A stretch of 64,000 nt of DNA from CF-162 sp963667205 (GCA_963667205.1 OY762959.1:2170001-2234000); one strand, 5' to 3'; positions 1-8,350 are shown, counted from the first letter of the stretch. The notes: generated from the sequence alone by a model not told the origin. Program-made: numbers and translations.

Positions 1-986
1 GAGTAAGCGGCGACGTGCACCTTATCGAAGCGTACCTGTTCCAGGACCTCCAAGGTGCGCCCGAACTGCGCTTCCGTCTCGCCGCAGAAGCCGACGATGA
101 CGTCGGTGCTGAGCGAGGCCTGTGGGGCCTGCTCTCGGATCCTGCCCACGCAGTCGAGGAACTCCTCGATCTCGTAGCCGCGGCGCATGCGGGCGAGGAC
201 TTCGTTGTCGCCGGCCTGTACCGGGATGTTGAAGTGCTCGCAGACCTTCGGCTCCTCCGCCACGGAGCGGATGATGCGGTCGGTCATGTCGCGCGGGTAG
301 GAGGTGAGAAAGCGGATGCGCTGGAGGTCGGGAAGCGCGGAGAGCGACTCGAAGAGGTCGGCGAGGTCCGGCCGGCGAGAGGCGCCTTCGATTTCCGGCA
401 GGTCCTTACCGTAGGCCTCGACCGTCTGGCCCAGCAGCGTAACCTCGCGCACCCTGCGGGACGCCAGCGAGGCGACCTCGCGCGTGACGTCGGCGACGGT
501 GCGCGACTTCTCGCGGCCGCGGCGGTAGGGGACGATGCAGTAGGTGCAGAACTTATTGCAGCCGTGGACGACCGGCACGAATGCGGTGGGGCCAGTGGGT
601 TCCGGGAAGGTGTCTGGCCAGAACTCGCCTCCTAGGTCGCCTTCGGGCATCAGGTGGCGGATGACGACGTCGAAGTCCTGCGGCCGCGCCCAGACGTCGA
701 CGAAGGGGAAGCGCCGGCGCAGGTCCTCGGATCGCGGGCCGACCATGCAGCCCATGACGGCGATCTGCATGTCCGCGCGCGACTCCTTGAGCTTGCGCAG
801 GTGCGACATGTAGCCGATGGCACGGTCCTCCGCCTTCTGCCGGACCACGCAGGTGTTGACGACGGCGAGGTCCGCCGCAGCGGCCTTCGGCGCCGGCTCC
901 CAGCCCAGCTTCGCGAGGCCGGCCGCGAGCTTTTCGGAGTCGGCCTCGTTCATTTGGCAGCCTTCAGTCCAGATGTGGTAACGCAT
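1..986 (-). CDS. miaB: MiaB-type tRNA methylthiotransferase, C-terminus cut off by window edge
   Basis: Radical-SAM enzyme that adds a methylthio group to i6A37 of tRNAs reading UNN codons. The frame is open from ATG at 986 to the window edge with no stop (about 328 codons). The N-terminus begins MRYHIWTEGCQMN, the UPF0004 domain with its first cluster cysteine, followed by cysteines in VVNTCVV and VMGCMVG; the radical-SAM motif HGCNKFCTYC (CxxxCxxC) lies near residues 142-151, followed by IVPYRRGREKSR, typical of MiaB rather than RimO. The C-terminal TRAM domain would lie outside the window. It is the last visible gene of a minus-strand group with the hydrolase and FAD genes upstream. RimO and MtaB are the alternatives but the motif spacing favours MiaB. 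Confidence 0.9.
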   Translation of the reverse strand, partial: MRYHIWTEGCQMNEADSEKLAAGLAKLGWEPAPKAAAADLAVVNTCVVRQKAEDRAIGYMSHLRKLKESRADMQIAVMGCMVGPRSEDLRRRFPFVDVWARPQDFDVVIRHLMPEGDLGGEFWPDTFPEPTGPTAFVPVVHGCNKFCTYCIVPYRRGREKSRTVADVTREVASLASRRVREVTLLGQTVEAYGKDLPEIEGASRRPDLADLFESLSALPDLQRIRFLTSYPRDMTDRIIRSVAEEPKVCEHFNIPVQAGDNEVLARMRRGYEIEEFLDCVGRIREQAPQASLSTDVIVGFCGETEAQFGRTLEVLEQVRFDKVHVAAY

Positions 987-1036
987 ACGGAGAGATTGTA
1001 GCAGGGGCGGCTGGCCGCGGCCGGCCGGGCGAGAGG

Positions 1037-1996
1037 TTAGAGGCCGTTGAGGAAGGCGATGAGCGCTTCGTTCGTTTCCTGCGGGCGCTCCTGCTGCGTC
1101 CAGTGGCCGGCGCCGGGGAAGCCGACGATCTTGAGGTCGGGCACAAGCTGCTTCATCGGGTCCATGGGCGAGAACGTCAGAGCGCCGTCCGCCTCGCCGT
1201 AAAGGAAGGGCGCCGGGATCTCGATCTTGCGGCCTTGCATCTCCGGGAGCTGCTCGTGGTCGATGTCCATGCAGCGGTAGCGGTTGAGCGGGCCGCGGAA
1301 GCCGCCCTTCTCGAACTTCTCGACGTAGTAGTTGAGATCTTCTTCGCTCGTCCACGGTGGCATGCCCTCGACGCCAGGCACGTCGTCGAAGAGCTTGGCG
1401 TCGCGCGGCTTGTTGACCATCGCCGTCGCGAAGCCGCCGACGTCGCGGGCCTCGCCGGAGGCGCCCCAGATGAAGAGCCGCAGCGACCGGCGGACGTCGG
1501 ACTCGAACTCGGCCTCGGCGACGCCCGGCTCCTGGAAGTAGAGGATGTAGAAGAACTTGTCCTTGAACATCGCGTCCATCATCTGCAGCGGCGGCACCGG
1601 GCCGCGCGGCAGGTACGGAACGCTCATGCCGACGACGGCGCGGAAGCGATCGGGGTGAAGGGCGGCGGCGGTCCAGGCCATCAACGCGCCCCAGTCGTGA
1701 CCGACGATCACCGCCTTCTCCTCGCCCAGCGCGTCGAGCACGCCGAGGTAGTCGGCGACCATCTCGCGCATGGCGTAGGCCTCGATGTCGTGCGGCTTGT
1801 CGGTGTCGCCGTAGCCGCGGACGTCGGGCGCGACGGCGTGGTAGCCGGCCTCCGCCAGCGCGGGAAGCTGGTGTCGCCACGAGTACCAGAGCTCCGGGAA
1901 GCCGTGGACGAGCAGGACGAGCGGGCCCTCGCCGGCTTCGGCGATGTGCATGTTGATGTCGTTGGTCCGGATCGTGCGGTGCGTGATCTCAGTCAT
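1037..1996 (-). CDS. Epoxide-hydrolase-like alpha/beta hydrolase
   Basis: 319-residue alpha/beta hydrolase. HGFPE at residues 31-35 supplies the oxyanion hole, GHDWGA around 99-104 carries the nucleophile Asp101, and the histidine in GAGHWTQ (about 298) completes the triad. An aspartate nucleophile in GHDWG is characteristic of epoxide hydrolases and haloalkane dehalogenases rather than serine esterases; the HGFPELWYSWRHQ context favours epoxide hydrolase. No signal peptide, so cytoplasmic. AAAGGA lies 6 bases before the ATG. The gene starts 10 bases after the FAD oxidoreductase stop, so the two are likely cotranscribed, which hints at successive oxidation and epoxide opening, but the substrate is unknown. 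Confidence 0.85.
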   Translation of the reverse strand: MTEITHRTIRTNDINMHIAEAGEGPLVLLVHGFPELWYSWRHQLPALAEAGYHAVAPDVRGYGDTDKPHDIEAYAMREMVADYLGVLDALGEEKAVIVGHDWGALMAWTAAALHPDRFRAVVGMSVPYLPRGPVPPLQMMDAMFKDKFFYILYFQEPGVAEAEFESDVRRSLRLFIWGASGEARDVGGFATAMVNKPRDAKLFDDVPGVEGMPPWTSEEDLNYYVEKFEKGGFRGPLNRYRCMDIDHEQLPEMQGRKIEIPAPFLYGEADGALTFSPMDPMKQLVPDLKIVGFPGAGHWTQQERPQETNEALIAFLNGL

Positions 1997-2006
1997 GCCG
2001 GTCCTT

Positions 2007-3125
2007 TCAGGAGTTGATCATCTGGGCTATCGTGAGGCCGAATTTCATCCAGTCGGCCGGTTTCGGCAGCGTGCCGGACGCCAGCTTCGTGGTGAAGTCG
2101 TAGAGCGGCTTTGCGACGGCATCGCGCTTCGTCTGGTACTCCGCGAGCGCTTCAGGCATAGGGCGTGCACCGTTCAGGCCCGCGTCCACAGCCTGCGCGA
2201 CGAGTTCGGCGTCGCGGAAGGCGTCCGTAATGCCGAGGCCCGTCAGGAAGTCGCGGTGATAGCCGGCGTCGCCGACCAGCGCCCAGCCGGGCCCGTACGG
2301 GACGCGGAAGAAATTCGGCTGGTCCGCCGTGCCGACGAAGCGCTCTTTGCGCTCGCCGGTCTTGATCGCCTCCGCCAGCTGAGGAACGCGTTCGATGATC
2401 GCGAGGTAGTTGCCCTCGATGTCCTTGCGGAACTCGGGGAACTCATCGATCGCACCGCCGACGCCGACGCAGCTGAGGCCGTCGTGCGTGGGGAAGCTGA
2501 GAACACCATGGCCGTCCTCGAAGAACCAGATGTGCATCTCCTGGTCGTTCACGCCGGTCCAGTAGGTGTAGTAGCCGAACGTGAGCGTCGGCTTCGTATC
2601 GTACTCCTCGGCCGCGACCTCGCGGGCGACGATCGAGTGCAGTCCGTCGGCGCCGATGACGATCCGGGCGCGCTCTTCGATGGGCGTCTTGTCCTTCGCG
2701 TGGCCGCGCACGCCTACAACGGCGTCGCCTTCCCGGATGAGCTCGCGCACGGAGACGCCCTGGCGCAGCTCCACGCCGGCCTCGACGGCGGCGTCGACGA
2801 GGAGCTGATCGAGGATGTAGCGGCGCGGGCAGATGGATTCGCTGGGGAGACCGCCCGGCATCGGCATCGGCGGCGGACTGATCACCTGATGGCCGACATG
2901 CAGGTTGCTCTTCGGGATCGCCGGGACGCCGGTTTCGATCACCCGCTCGAGGAGACCCCAGCGGTGCAGCCGCACGATCCCGGGCAGGTGGATGAAGTGC
3001 GTCGACATGATGTCGCTCGGGAACTCGTCGCGGTCGAGGAGGAGGACGCTGTGGCCGGCGCGGGCGAGCAGCATCGCGGTCGGGGCGCCGGCGCAGCGAG
3101 CGCCGACGACTATCGCGTCGTACAT
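2007..3125 (-). CDS. FAD-dependent oxidoreductase (PHBH-fold / geranylgeranyl-reductase-like)
   Basis: 372 residues. The N-terminal Rossmann strand reads MYDAIVVGARCAGAPTAM, a GxGxxG-like variant at residues 8-13 shared by geranylgeranyl reductase and aromatic-ring monooxygenase relatives. RARIVIGADGLHSIVA (mid-protein) matches the DG motif, and VGDAGYHRDFLTGLGITDAF the GD motif that contacts the flavin ribityl chain and pyrophosphate. No membrane segment. It sits between the gamma-glutamyltransferase and the hydrolase on the same strand. Flavoprotein identity is solid; whether it hydroxylates, epoxidises or reduces its substrate cannot be read from sequence. Confidence 0.85.
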   Translation of the reverse strand: MYDAIVVGARCAGAPTAMLLARAGHSVLLLDRDEFPSDIMSTHFIHLPGIVRLHRWGLLERVIETGVPAIPKSNLHVGHQVISPPPMPMPGGLPSESICPRRYILDQLLVDAAVEAGVELRQGVSVRELIREGDAVVGVRGHAKDKTPIEERARIVIGADGLHSIVAREVAAEEYDTKPTLTFGYYTYWTGVNDQEMHIWFFEDGHGVLSFPTHDGLSCVGVGGAIDEFPEFRKDIEGNYLAIIERVPQLAEAIKTGERKERFVGTADQPNFFRVPYGPGWALVGDAGYHRDFLTGLGITDAFRDAELVAQAVDAGLNGARPMPEALAEYQTKRDAVAKPLYDFTTKLASGTLPKPADWMKFGLTIAQMINS

Positions 3126-3204
3126 CGGGGCTGCCTGAGGAGCGGATTCAAGGCGGGGAGATCATAGCACGGGGTGCGCGCGGGGAGATGTGACAGGGGA
3201 CAGG

Positions 3205-4491
3205 TCAGTAGCCCAGGGCGGCGCCGTCGGAGCGCGGGTCAGCGGCGGCGATGAGGTGGTCCGCTTCGACGAGGATGCCGTGGGCGTGGCCGGCCTGCTC
3301 TGGGATGGCCATCGGCTGGGCGCCGAGGTCCGGCAGGCCGTCCTCCGCGAGGAGGCCGCCGCCGGTGCCGAAACGCCAGCGCGGGGCGGCGATCGCCTCT
3401 CCCAGCTCCTGGCCGGCGACGAAGACGCGCGCGAGGAGTTGGAGGTGAACCTGCACCTGCGCCTCGCCGCCCATCGTGCCGAAGACGAAGCGTGGGCGGC
3501 CTCCCTGCAGCGCCATCGCCGGCGCCAGTGTGTGGACGGGCCTCGCGCCGGGGCGGTACTGGTGCGGCTTGAAGTAGGCGGCGCGGTTGTGGAGGAGCAC
3601 GCCCGTCCCCGGGACGGTGACGCCGGAGCCGAACGCCTGGTAGAGGCTCTGGTTGAGGCTGACTGCCATGCCATCGCAGTCCATGGCGCAGAGGTAGATC
3701 GTGTCGCCATCGCCACGCGCCGGGTCGAGCGCCCGGATCAGGCGGCGGTGCCACTCCTCATCGTCCGGCGAAAGCTCATCCAGCGGTTCGAGGCCGTCGA
3801 GCGCCTTGAGGACGAGATGGCCGCGGCTGTTCGGTGGCATCTCGCAGACCTCGAGGTCGCGCCACGGGGTGCGGAGGGGCTCGACCCATTCCGCCTTGTG
3901 CTCCGCGAAGTCTTCGGGCGTGAAGGGAGCCGGGGCGCCGGCGCCCACGCGGTCGTAGAACTCCTCGATGTGAGCGAGCGTCTCAGCGAGGTCGGTCTGA
4001 ACGAGCGGATCGGGCGCCAGGAAGATGCGCTCGGTCTCCGCGTCGCGCTTAAGGAGCGGGCGCGCCATCTCGGTGATCTTCCTCAGGCCGGGTGCGCGGT
4101 GCACGCCTTGGCGTGCGTAATCGATCGCGGGCCGCGCTAGCTCCTCCAGGCCGCGGGAGGCGAAACGCTCGTGCAGCGCACCCAGGCCGGCGACGCCGCC
4201 GGGCACGGTCGCTGAGCCGATACCCCGATTGGGCACTCGCTCTTTCACGTCTGCCCCTGCCGGCAGGCGGCCGGTCGAGTTAAGGCCGTGGAGCTTGTCG
4301 TCAGCCCAGACCATGGCGATGAGGTCGCCGCCGAGACCGCACATATGGGGATAGACGACGGCGAGCGTCAGGTTCATGGCGATGGCGGCATCGGCCGCGT
4401 TGCCGCCTGACGAGAGCACGGAGAGGCCGGCGGACGACGCGAGGTAGTGCGGCGAGGCGACGGCGGCGTTGGGGAAGGTCGGCGCAGGCAT
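3205..4491 (-). CDS. Gamma-glutamyltransferase family protein, shortened between its two subunit regions
   Basis: 428 residues, against about 530-580 for family members. The N-terminus has SPHYLASSAGLSVL and GGNAADAAIAMN, standard for the Ntn-hydrolase large subunit. The autocleavage and nucleophile threonine is retained as Thr264 in GDTIYLCAMD, and the small-subunit region follows (SLNQSLYQAFGSG, FGTMGGEAQVQ). The stretch that normally precedes the nucleophile, with the conserved AFADR..Y helix, is missing: the text goes straight from EEWHRRLI to RALDPARGDG. That looks like an in-frame loss of roughly 45-55 residues. No signal peptide is visible, so a cytoplasmic peptidase or transferase role, perhaps in glutathione-like or acyl-amide turnover, is possible. 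Activity is uncertain because of the gap. Confidence 0.8.
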   Translation of the reverse strand: MPAPTFPNAAVASPHYLASSAGLSVLSSGGNAADAAIAMNLTLAVVYPHMCGLGGDLIAMVWADDKLHGLNSTGRLPAGADVKERVPNRGIGSATVPGGVAGLGALHERFASRGLEELARPAIDYARQGVHRAPGLRKITEMARPLLKRDAETERIFLAPDPLVQTDLAETLAHIEEFYDRVGAGAPAPFTPEDFAEHKAEWVEPLRTPWRDLEVCEMPPNSRGHLVLKALDGLEPLDELSPDDEEWHRRLIRALDPARGDGDTIYLCAMDCDGMAVSLNQSLYQAFGSGVTVPGTGVLLHNRAAYFKPHQYRPGARPVHTLAPAMALQGGRPRFVFGTMGGEAQVQVHLQLLARVFVAGQELGEAIAAPRWRFGTGGGLLAEDGLPDLGAQPMAIPEQAGHAHGILVEADHLIAAADPRSDGAALGY

Positions 4492-4543
4492 GCGGAGATT
4501 GTAGACAGGGCCGGCGGGAGAAGGGAAGAGTGACGGCGATCAC

Positions 4544-4574
4544 TTGACGCTTCCGATATATCGTACGATATACT
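4544..4574 (+). promoter_or_regulatory. Promoter with overlapping 16-bp palindromic operator for the peptide-padR unit
   Basis: TTGACG at 4544-4549 is followed by GATATA (4567-4572, 17-bp spacer) or TATACT (4569-4574, 19-bp spacer). A perfect 16-bp palindrome, TATATCGTACGATATA, occupies 4557-4572, so a dimeric repressor bound there would cover the spacer and -10. PadR regulators commonly bind AT-rich dyads of this shape and often repress their own gene; the padR gene lies 134 bases downstream. The gap also faces the divergent gamma-glutamyltransferase start at 4491. Confidence 0.7.
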
Positions 4575-4605
4575 GTGCGCGGGACTGAAAGGAGGTCTGA
4601 ATCGA

Positions 4606-4716
4606 ATGAGAAGGTACAGGATCATACCGCTGTTGGTGATCGCTATCGGCGTCGCCCTGATCGCCGGGCGTCACCGCCACGGATATTTGAAGGAGCGCGA
4701 CTGGGATGCGTGGTAA
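4606..4716 (+). CDS. 36-residue single-span membrane peptide upstream of padR
   Basis: A small open frame, MRRYRIIPLLVIAIGVAL at its start, with one hydrophobic segment (about residues 6-21) between a basic N-terminus and a charged tail ending in ERDWDAW. A strong AAAGGAGG ribosome site lies 8-10 bases before the ATG, better than most in the window, and the stop codon (4714-4716) overlaps the padR start (4706) by 11 bases, so translation is probably coupled. No family is recognised. Position and coupling suggest it may be an accessory of the PadR response, or only a leader peptide that sets padR translation. Confidence 0.6.
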   Translation: MRRYRIIPLLVIAIGVALIAGRHRHGYLKERDWDAW

Positions 4717-5257
4717 GCGCGGTCGCGGCCGGCTCCACGATCTGTTCGGGCACGGCGAAAAGAGCGAGAGGCGGGGTCCCTGGGGCTTCCGTCGCCGCTT
4801 CTTCGAGTCCGGCGAGGTGCGGATCGCGCTGCTCTCGTTGATCGAAGAGGGGCCGAAGCACGGCTACGAGCTGATGAAGGAGCTAGAGGCGCGGTCCGGC
4901 GGCGTCTACAAGGCCAGCGCCGGCACCGTCTACCCCAACCTGCAGCTGCTCGAAGACCAGGGCTTCGTCCGCGCCGATCTGCCGGAGGACGGTAAGCGCG
5001 CGTTCGCGATCACGGACGAGGGTCGCGGCGAGCTGGAGAAGCACCGCGAGCAGATCGGCCGCATCTGGAACCGCGCCGAAGACTGGGGCGGCTGGAGCGA
5101 CGCTATGAGTCCCGGCGCGATGGAGGTCTGGGGGCCCGGCATGAAGCTGGTGCGCTCCGCCTTCCGCACGGCGGCAAGCGGCGACGAAGAGACAGTCGAG
5201 AAGGTGCGGCGGGTCCTGGGCAAGGCCGCCGCGGAGATCGAGAAGCTGAAGGAGTGA
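4706..5257 (+). CDS. PadR-family transcriptional regulator
   Basis: 183 residues. After a basic N-terminal extension of about 30 residues, the PadR winged helix runs from EVRIALLSLIEEGPKHGYELMK through GTVYPNLQLLEDQGFVR to the wing at DGKRAFAITDEGRGEL. The C-terminal half is helical and should dimerise. PadR proteins respond to phenolics, detergents or antibiotics and usually repress adjacent genes. It shares a transcript with the membrane peptide and the methyltransferase (3-base gap, with the AAGGAGTGA ribosome site spanning its own stop). The palindrome at 4557-4572 is the likely autoregulatory operator. Confidence 0.9.
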   Translation: MRGKRGRGRLHDLFGHGEKSERRGPWGFRRRFFESGEVRIALLSLIEEGPKHGYELMKELEARSGGVYKASAGTVYPNLQLLEDQGFVRADLPEDGKRAFAITDEGRGELEKHREQIGRIWNRAEDWGGWSDAMSPGAMEVWGPGMKLVRSAFRTAASGDEETVEKVRRVLGKAAAEIEKLKE

Positions 5258-5260
5258 AGC

Positions 5261-6082
5261 ATGGGATCAGCAGCAGACGTCTGGCAGCGACAGGTCGAGT
5301 CCCACCACGCGCAGAGCATTCGCGCACGGGGCGACCGGCCGGACGACGACATGTGGAGCCCGCTCGCGGACAGCTTCCGCGACGACGCGCGGCGAACGCA
5401 GGACCCGATCGTCAACCTTGTCAAGGAGCGGCTGACGCCAGAGACCACCGTGATCGACGTCGGCGGCGGCGCCGGTCGCTACGCCCTGCCGTTCGCGCTC
5501 GCCGGCAAGCAGGTCACCGTCGTCGACCCGTCGCCGTCGATGCTGAAGGCGCTGGAGGACTCCGCGCGCGAGGCAGCGATCGAGAACGTATCGAGCGTCG
5601 CGGTCGCGTGGGAGGACGCGGATGTCGAGCCGCACGACGTCGCCTTCTGCGCGAACGTGGTCTACGGCGTCACGGACATCGTGCCCTTTCTGCGCAAGCT
5701 GGACGGCGTCGCGCGCGAGCTGGTCGCGATCGTCGTCTACCTGGAGGCGCCGCTCTCGACTCTGTCGCCGTTGTGGCAGGCCGTGCATGAAGAAGAGCGG
5801 ATCAACCTGCCGGCGCTGAAGGAGCTTCTGCCGGTGCTGTGGGAGACGAGCATCTACCCCAACGTGTCGATGATGCCGCCCACGCCGCCGCGCCGCGTGC
5901 CGAGCATGGAGGCCGCGCTGGCGTTCGCCCGCCACATGCTTCACGTTGACGAAGGCAGCGAGAAGGACGGGCGCCTCGTCGAGGCGGTCGACCGCCTGGC
6001 GGACGTGACGCCCGAGGGGGTCACTCTGCGGCGGGCGGCGCCACCGCTGGGTGTCGTCTGGTGGCGCAAAGACGCCCCGTAG
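5261..6082 (+). CDS. Class I SAM-dependent methyltransferase
   Basis: 273 residues. Motif I VIDVGGGAGRYA at residues 64-75 and the acidic end of strand 2 in VTVVDPSPSML define a Rossmann methyltransferase; VAFCANVVYGV corresponds to motif IV. No membrane segment. The ATG has AAGGAG 7 bases upstream, placed inside the end of padR. Because it is the distal gene of a PadR-controlled unit, it may modify a small molecule sensed by PadR, but the acceptor is not identifiable. Confidence 0.85.
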   Translation: MGSAADVWQRQVESHHAQSIRARGDRPDDDMWSPLADSFRDDARRTQDPIVNLVKERLTPETTVIDVGGGAGRYALPFALAGKQVTVVDPSPSMLKALEDSAREAAIENVSSVAVAWEDADVEPHDVAFCANVVYGVTDIVPFLRKLDGVARELVAIVVYLEAPLSTLSPLWQAVHEEERINLPALKELLPVLWETSIYPNVSMMPPTPPRRVPSMEAALAFARHMLHVDEGSEKDGRLVEAVDRLADVTPEGVTLRRAAPPLGVVWWRKDAP

Positions 6083-6103
6083 CGGCGCACCGCCTCAGGC
6101 CGA

Positions 6104-6124
6104 CCGGCTCTACCTGAGAGCCGG
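6104..6124 (+). terminator. Hairpin between methyltransferase and DedA genes
   Basis: CCGGCTCT, loop ACCTG, AGAGCCGG: a perfect 8-bp GC-rich stem starting 22 bases after the methyltransferase stop. There is no T-run after it, so it could be a weak or factor-dependent terminator or an mRNA-stabilising structure. Confidence 0.35.
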
Positions 6125-6187
6125 CCGCCGGCATACCCTTCAGTCGCGAGACGGGGCGAACGAGAGGAGAAGCCGGCCGGGACGAGC

Positions 6188-6811
6188 GTGTGGCTCACCG
6201 GCATTCCTTTGGGTGCGCTGCCACGGTGGGCCACGATCGCCATCGGTGCGTCGCTGGTCGTCGGGTTCACCCTGCCGGGGTTCGCCGCCTGAGCCTTCGA
6301 CTGGCTGGACGAGCAGACGATGGAGGACCTCGGCTACCTGGGGATCTTCATCTCGAACTTCCTGCCGTACGTCTCGGTCTTCCTGCCGCTACCGGGCCTC
6401 ACCGCCGTTGGGCATCCGCTGATCACCTGGGGGGCCGAGGAGCTAAACCCCGTCATCGTCGTCGCCATCGCGACGGTGGCCAACACGATCGCTGAATGGA
6501 CATCGTACCTGGCAGGCGCGACCGGCAAGACCGCGGCGGAGGAGCGGCCGGTGTCGGTGCCCGGCGTCGCGGGCCGCTGGCTTCGGCGGTCGTGGGGGAT
6601 GGCGGCGTGGTTCATGGCCCGCAACGGCTTCCTGACGCTGCTTGTTCTGTCGGCGGTCCCCAACCCCGTGTTCGAGGTGACGGGCATCATCGCCGGCGCC
6701 ACACGCATGAACTTCCTCAAGTTCAACGTCGCGCTGCTCATCGGGCACTTCATTCGCGTGATGTTGCTCGTGCTCGTCGGCCACGAAGTCATCGAGTGGG
6801 CGGGCCTCTGA
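6188..6811 (+). pseudogene. DedA/VTT-type membrane protein, interrupted by an in-frame TGA
   Basis: From GTG 6188 (GAGGAGA about 11 bases upstream) the frame reads through LPRWATIAIGASLVVGFTL to a TGA at 6290-6292, then continues in the same frame to the stop at 6811. The pre-stop part aligns with the N-terminal membrane segment of the next gene (VPRGVLIGGLIFILLAAFL), and the post-stop part matches it throughout: GYLGIFISNFLPY versus GYAGIFAANFLGT, LTLLVLSAVPNPVFEVTGI versus MTLLVLSAIPNPFFEFAGI. So the codon is inside the gene, not between genes. Re-initiation at ATG 6320 would give a 163-residue protein without the first span. VTT proteins move or scramble lipids and support envelope integrity. 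Either a pseudogene or a sequence error. Confidence 0.75.
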
Positions 6812-6827
6812 CCGTATACTGGATTGG

Positions 6828-7538
6828 ATGGCCGACGATGCCCTTCCCGGCCCGGCGCCGGACGACGACTCTCAGATTCCAGAGCATCCTCCGCAGCGCA
6901 TCGTCCTCGACATGCCTTCGTGGGTGCCGACCGACAAGGTCCCGCGCGGTGTGCTCATCGGGGGGCTCATCTTCATCCTGCTCGCGGCGTTCCTCGGGAC
7001 TTCGATCCCCGTGGCCGTCGGCTGGCTGGGCGAGGACGAGTTCAACGACTTCGGCTACGCCGGCATCTTCGCCGCGAACTTCCTGGGCACGGCCACCGGC
7101 TTCATCCCGGTGCCGGGGCTGACGGCCGCCGGCCAGGCGCTGATCATCGCCGGATCAGACTCGCTCTTCGTGCCGGGCGTGGTCGTGGCCGGCTCGCTGG
7201 GGATGACGCTGGCGGAATCGACGGCGTATCTGACGGGGGCCATCGGGCGCGGCCTGGCGGAAGAGCGCCAGATGCCGGTGAAGGGGCGCCTGGGCCGCTT
7301 GATGCACCGGACGGCCGCCCGGATCGACTGGCTGATGGAGAGCTACGGGTTTATGACGTTGCTCGTGCTCTCCGCGATCCCGAACCCGTTCTTCGAGTTC
7401 GCCGGGATCACGGCCGGCGCAGTGCGGATGAACTTCTGGCGGTTCATCGTCGCGGTGGGCATCGGCAAGACGATCCGCGTGATCCTGCTCGTCACCGTCG
7501 GCAAGGCGCTTGTCGACTGGTTTCTCGACGCGGTTTAG
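6828..7538 (+). CDS. DedA/VTT-type membrane protein
   Basis: 236 residues with an N-terminal cytoplasmic stretch of about 38 residues, a first span at GVLIGGLIFILLAAFLG, and the VTT core with re-entrant loop residues PVPGLTAAGQ and GMTLAESTAYLTGA, then SAIPNPFFEFAGITAGAVRMN. It is the intact paralogue of the preceding gene and follows it by 16 bases. TATACT at 6815-6820 ends 7 bases before the ATG, so a leaderless transcript may also start here; I see no good -35. The final TAG overlaps the stop of the convergent response regulator by a few bases. Confidence 0.85.
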   Translation: MADDALPGPAPDDDSQIPEHPPQRIVLDMPSWVPTDKVPRGVLIGGLIFILLAAFLGTSIPVAVGWLGEDEFNDFGYAGIFAANFLGTATGFIPVPGLTAAGQALIIAGSDSLFVPGVVVAGSLGMTLAESTAYLTGAIGRGLAEERQMPVKGRLGRLMHRTAARIDWLMESYGFMTLLVLSAIPNPFFEFAGITAGAVRMNFWRFIVAVGIGKTIRVILLVTVGKALVDWFLDAV

Positions 7539-8223
7539 CCAGCGAAGGAGTAGCCGAGGCCGCGCTTCGTGACGATCATCTCCGGCTTGCCCGGGTTGTT
7601 CTCGATCTTCTGGCGCAGATACCAGACGTAGAGCTTGACCTGGTTGCGGTCTCCTGCGTAGTCGGAGCCCCAGACGTGGCTGAGGATCTGGTCGTGGGAG
7701 AGAGGACCCAGCCCCGGCGGTTTATGAGGTATGTGAGGAGCCTGTACTCCGTGCCGGTCAGCGCCACCGGCTCGCCGTGGACGAAGACGTCGCAGCTGCG
7801 CAGGTCGACCGTGAGGCCGTTGCGCTGGTAGACCCAGCGCCCCTCGTCTGACTCCGAGGCCTTGTTCTGGATGGCGTTCAGCCGTTCGGTCAGGTCCTTC
7901 GGCTCGTACGGCTTGGCGAGGAAGCCGTCGACGTTGAGCTCAAGCGAGCGCGAGACGTCCTCGTTCGTCGCCTCGGAGGTAGTGATGACGACCGGCGTGT
8001 CCGAGAGTTCGCGGATGCGCTTGATGACGGTCCAGCCGGACATCTCGCTGATCTCGAGATCGACGATGACGACATCCGGGTGGAGGTTGAAGAACTGCCG
8101 CAGGCCGTTCAGGCCGTCTTCGGCCTCCGCCACATCGTAGGCGCCAGCCGACAACAGCTCTGAGGCGCGGGCGCGAGCGTCGGCGTCTTCATCGATAATG
8201 AGGACAAGTGTCTTTCCGAGCAT
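7535..8223 (-). pseudogene. OmpR/PhoB-type response regulator with a frameshift in the DNA-binding domain
   Basis: ATG at 8223 (AAAGGAA 7 bases before it) opens a receiver domain: LVLIIDEDADARARA, phospho-acceptor Asp in VVIVDLEIS, Thr/Ser switch in VVITTSEA and Lys in FLAKPYEP. The winged helix begins at LTGTEYRLLTYLINRRGWVLS and then shifts frame. Removing two bases from the CT repeat (plus strand 7695-7704, gggagagagg) restores HDQILSHVWGSDYAG, VKLYVWYLRQKIENNPGK and TKRGLGYSFAG, ending at TAA 7535-7537. The restored text is closely similar to the stand-alone regulator at 29377-29733. Without correction the protein loses its recognition helix. No histidine kinase gene is adjacent. Confidence 0.75.
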
Positions 8224-8350
8224 GCCAGGTTCCTTTCGTGGGGCAGATACGGTCACACATGGTGTGATGGGCTCACCGCGCAACCCGTTGCGCGAAAAAC
8301 GGTTTGCATCAGTGTAAAACCGGCCTGGAAGCCAGACGTTACGGCCTGTC

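Noticed and set aside
1944..3167. 407-codon plus-strand frame opposite the FAD oxidoreductase
   Set aside because: Antisense shadow; low-complexity Arg/Ala/Val text and no ribosome site.
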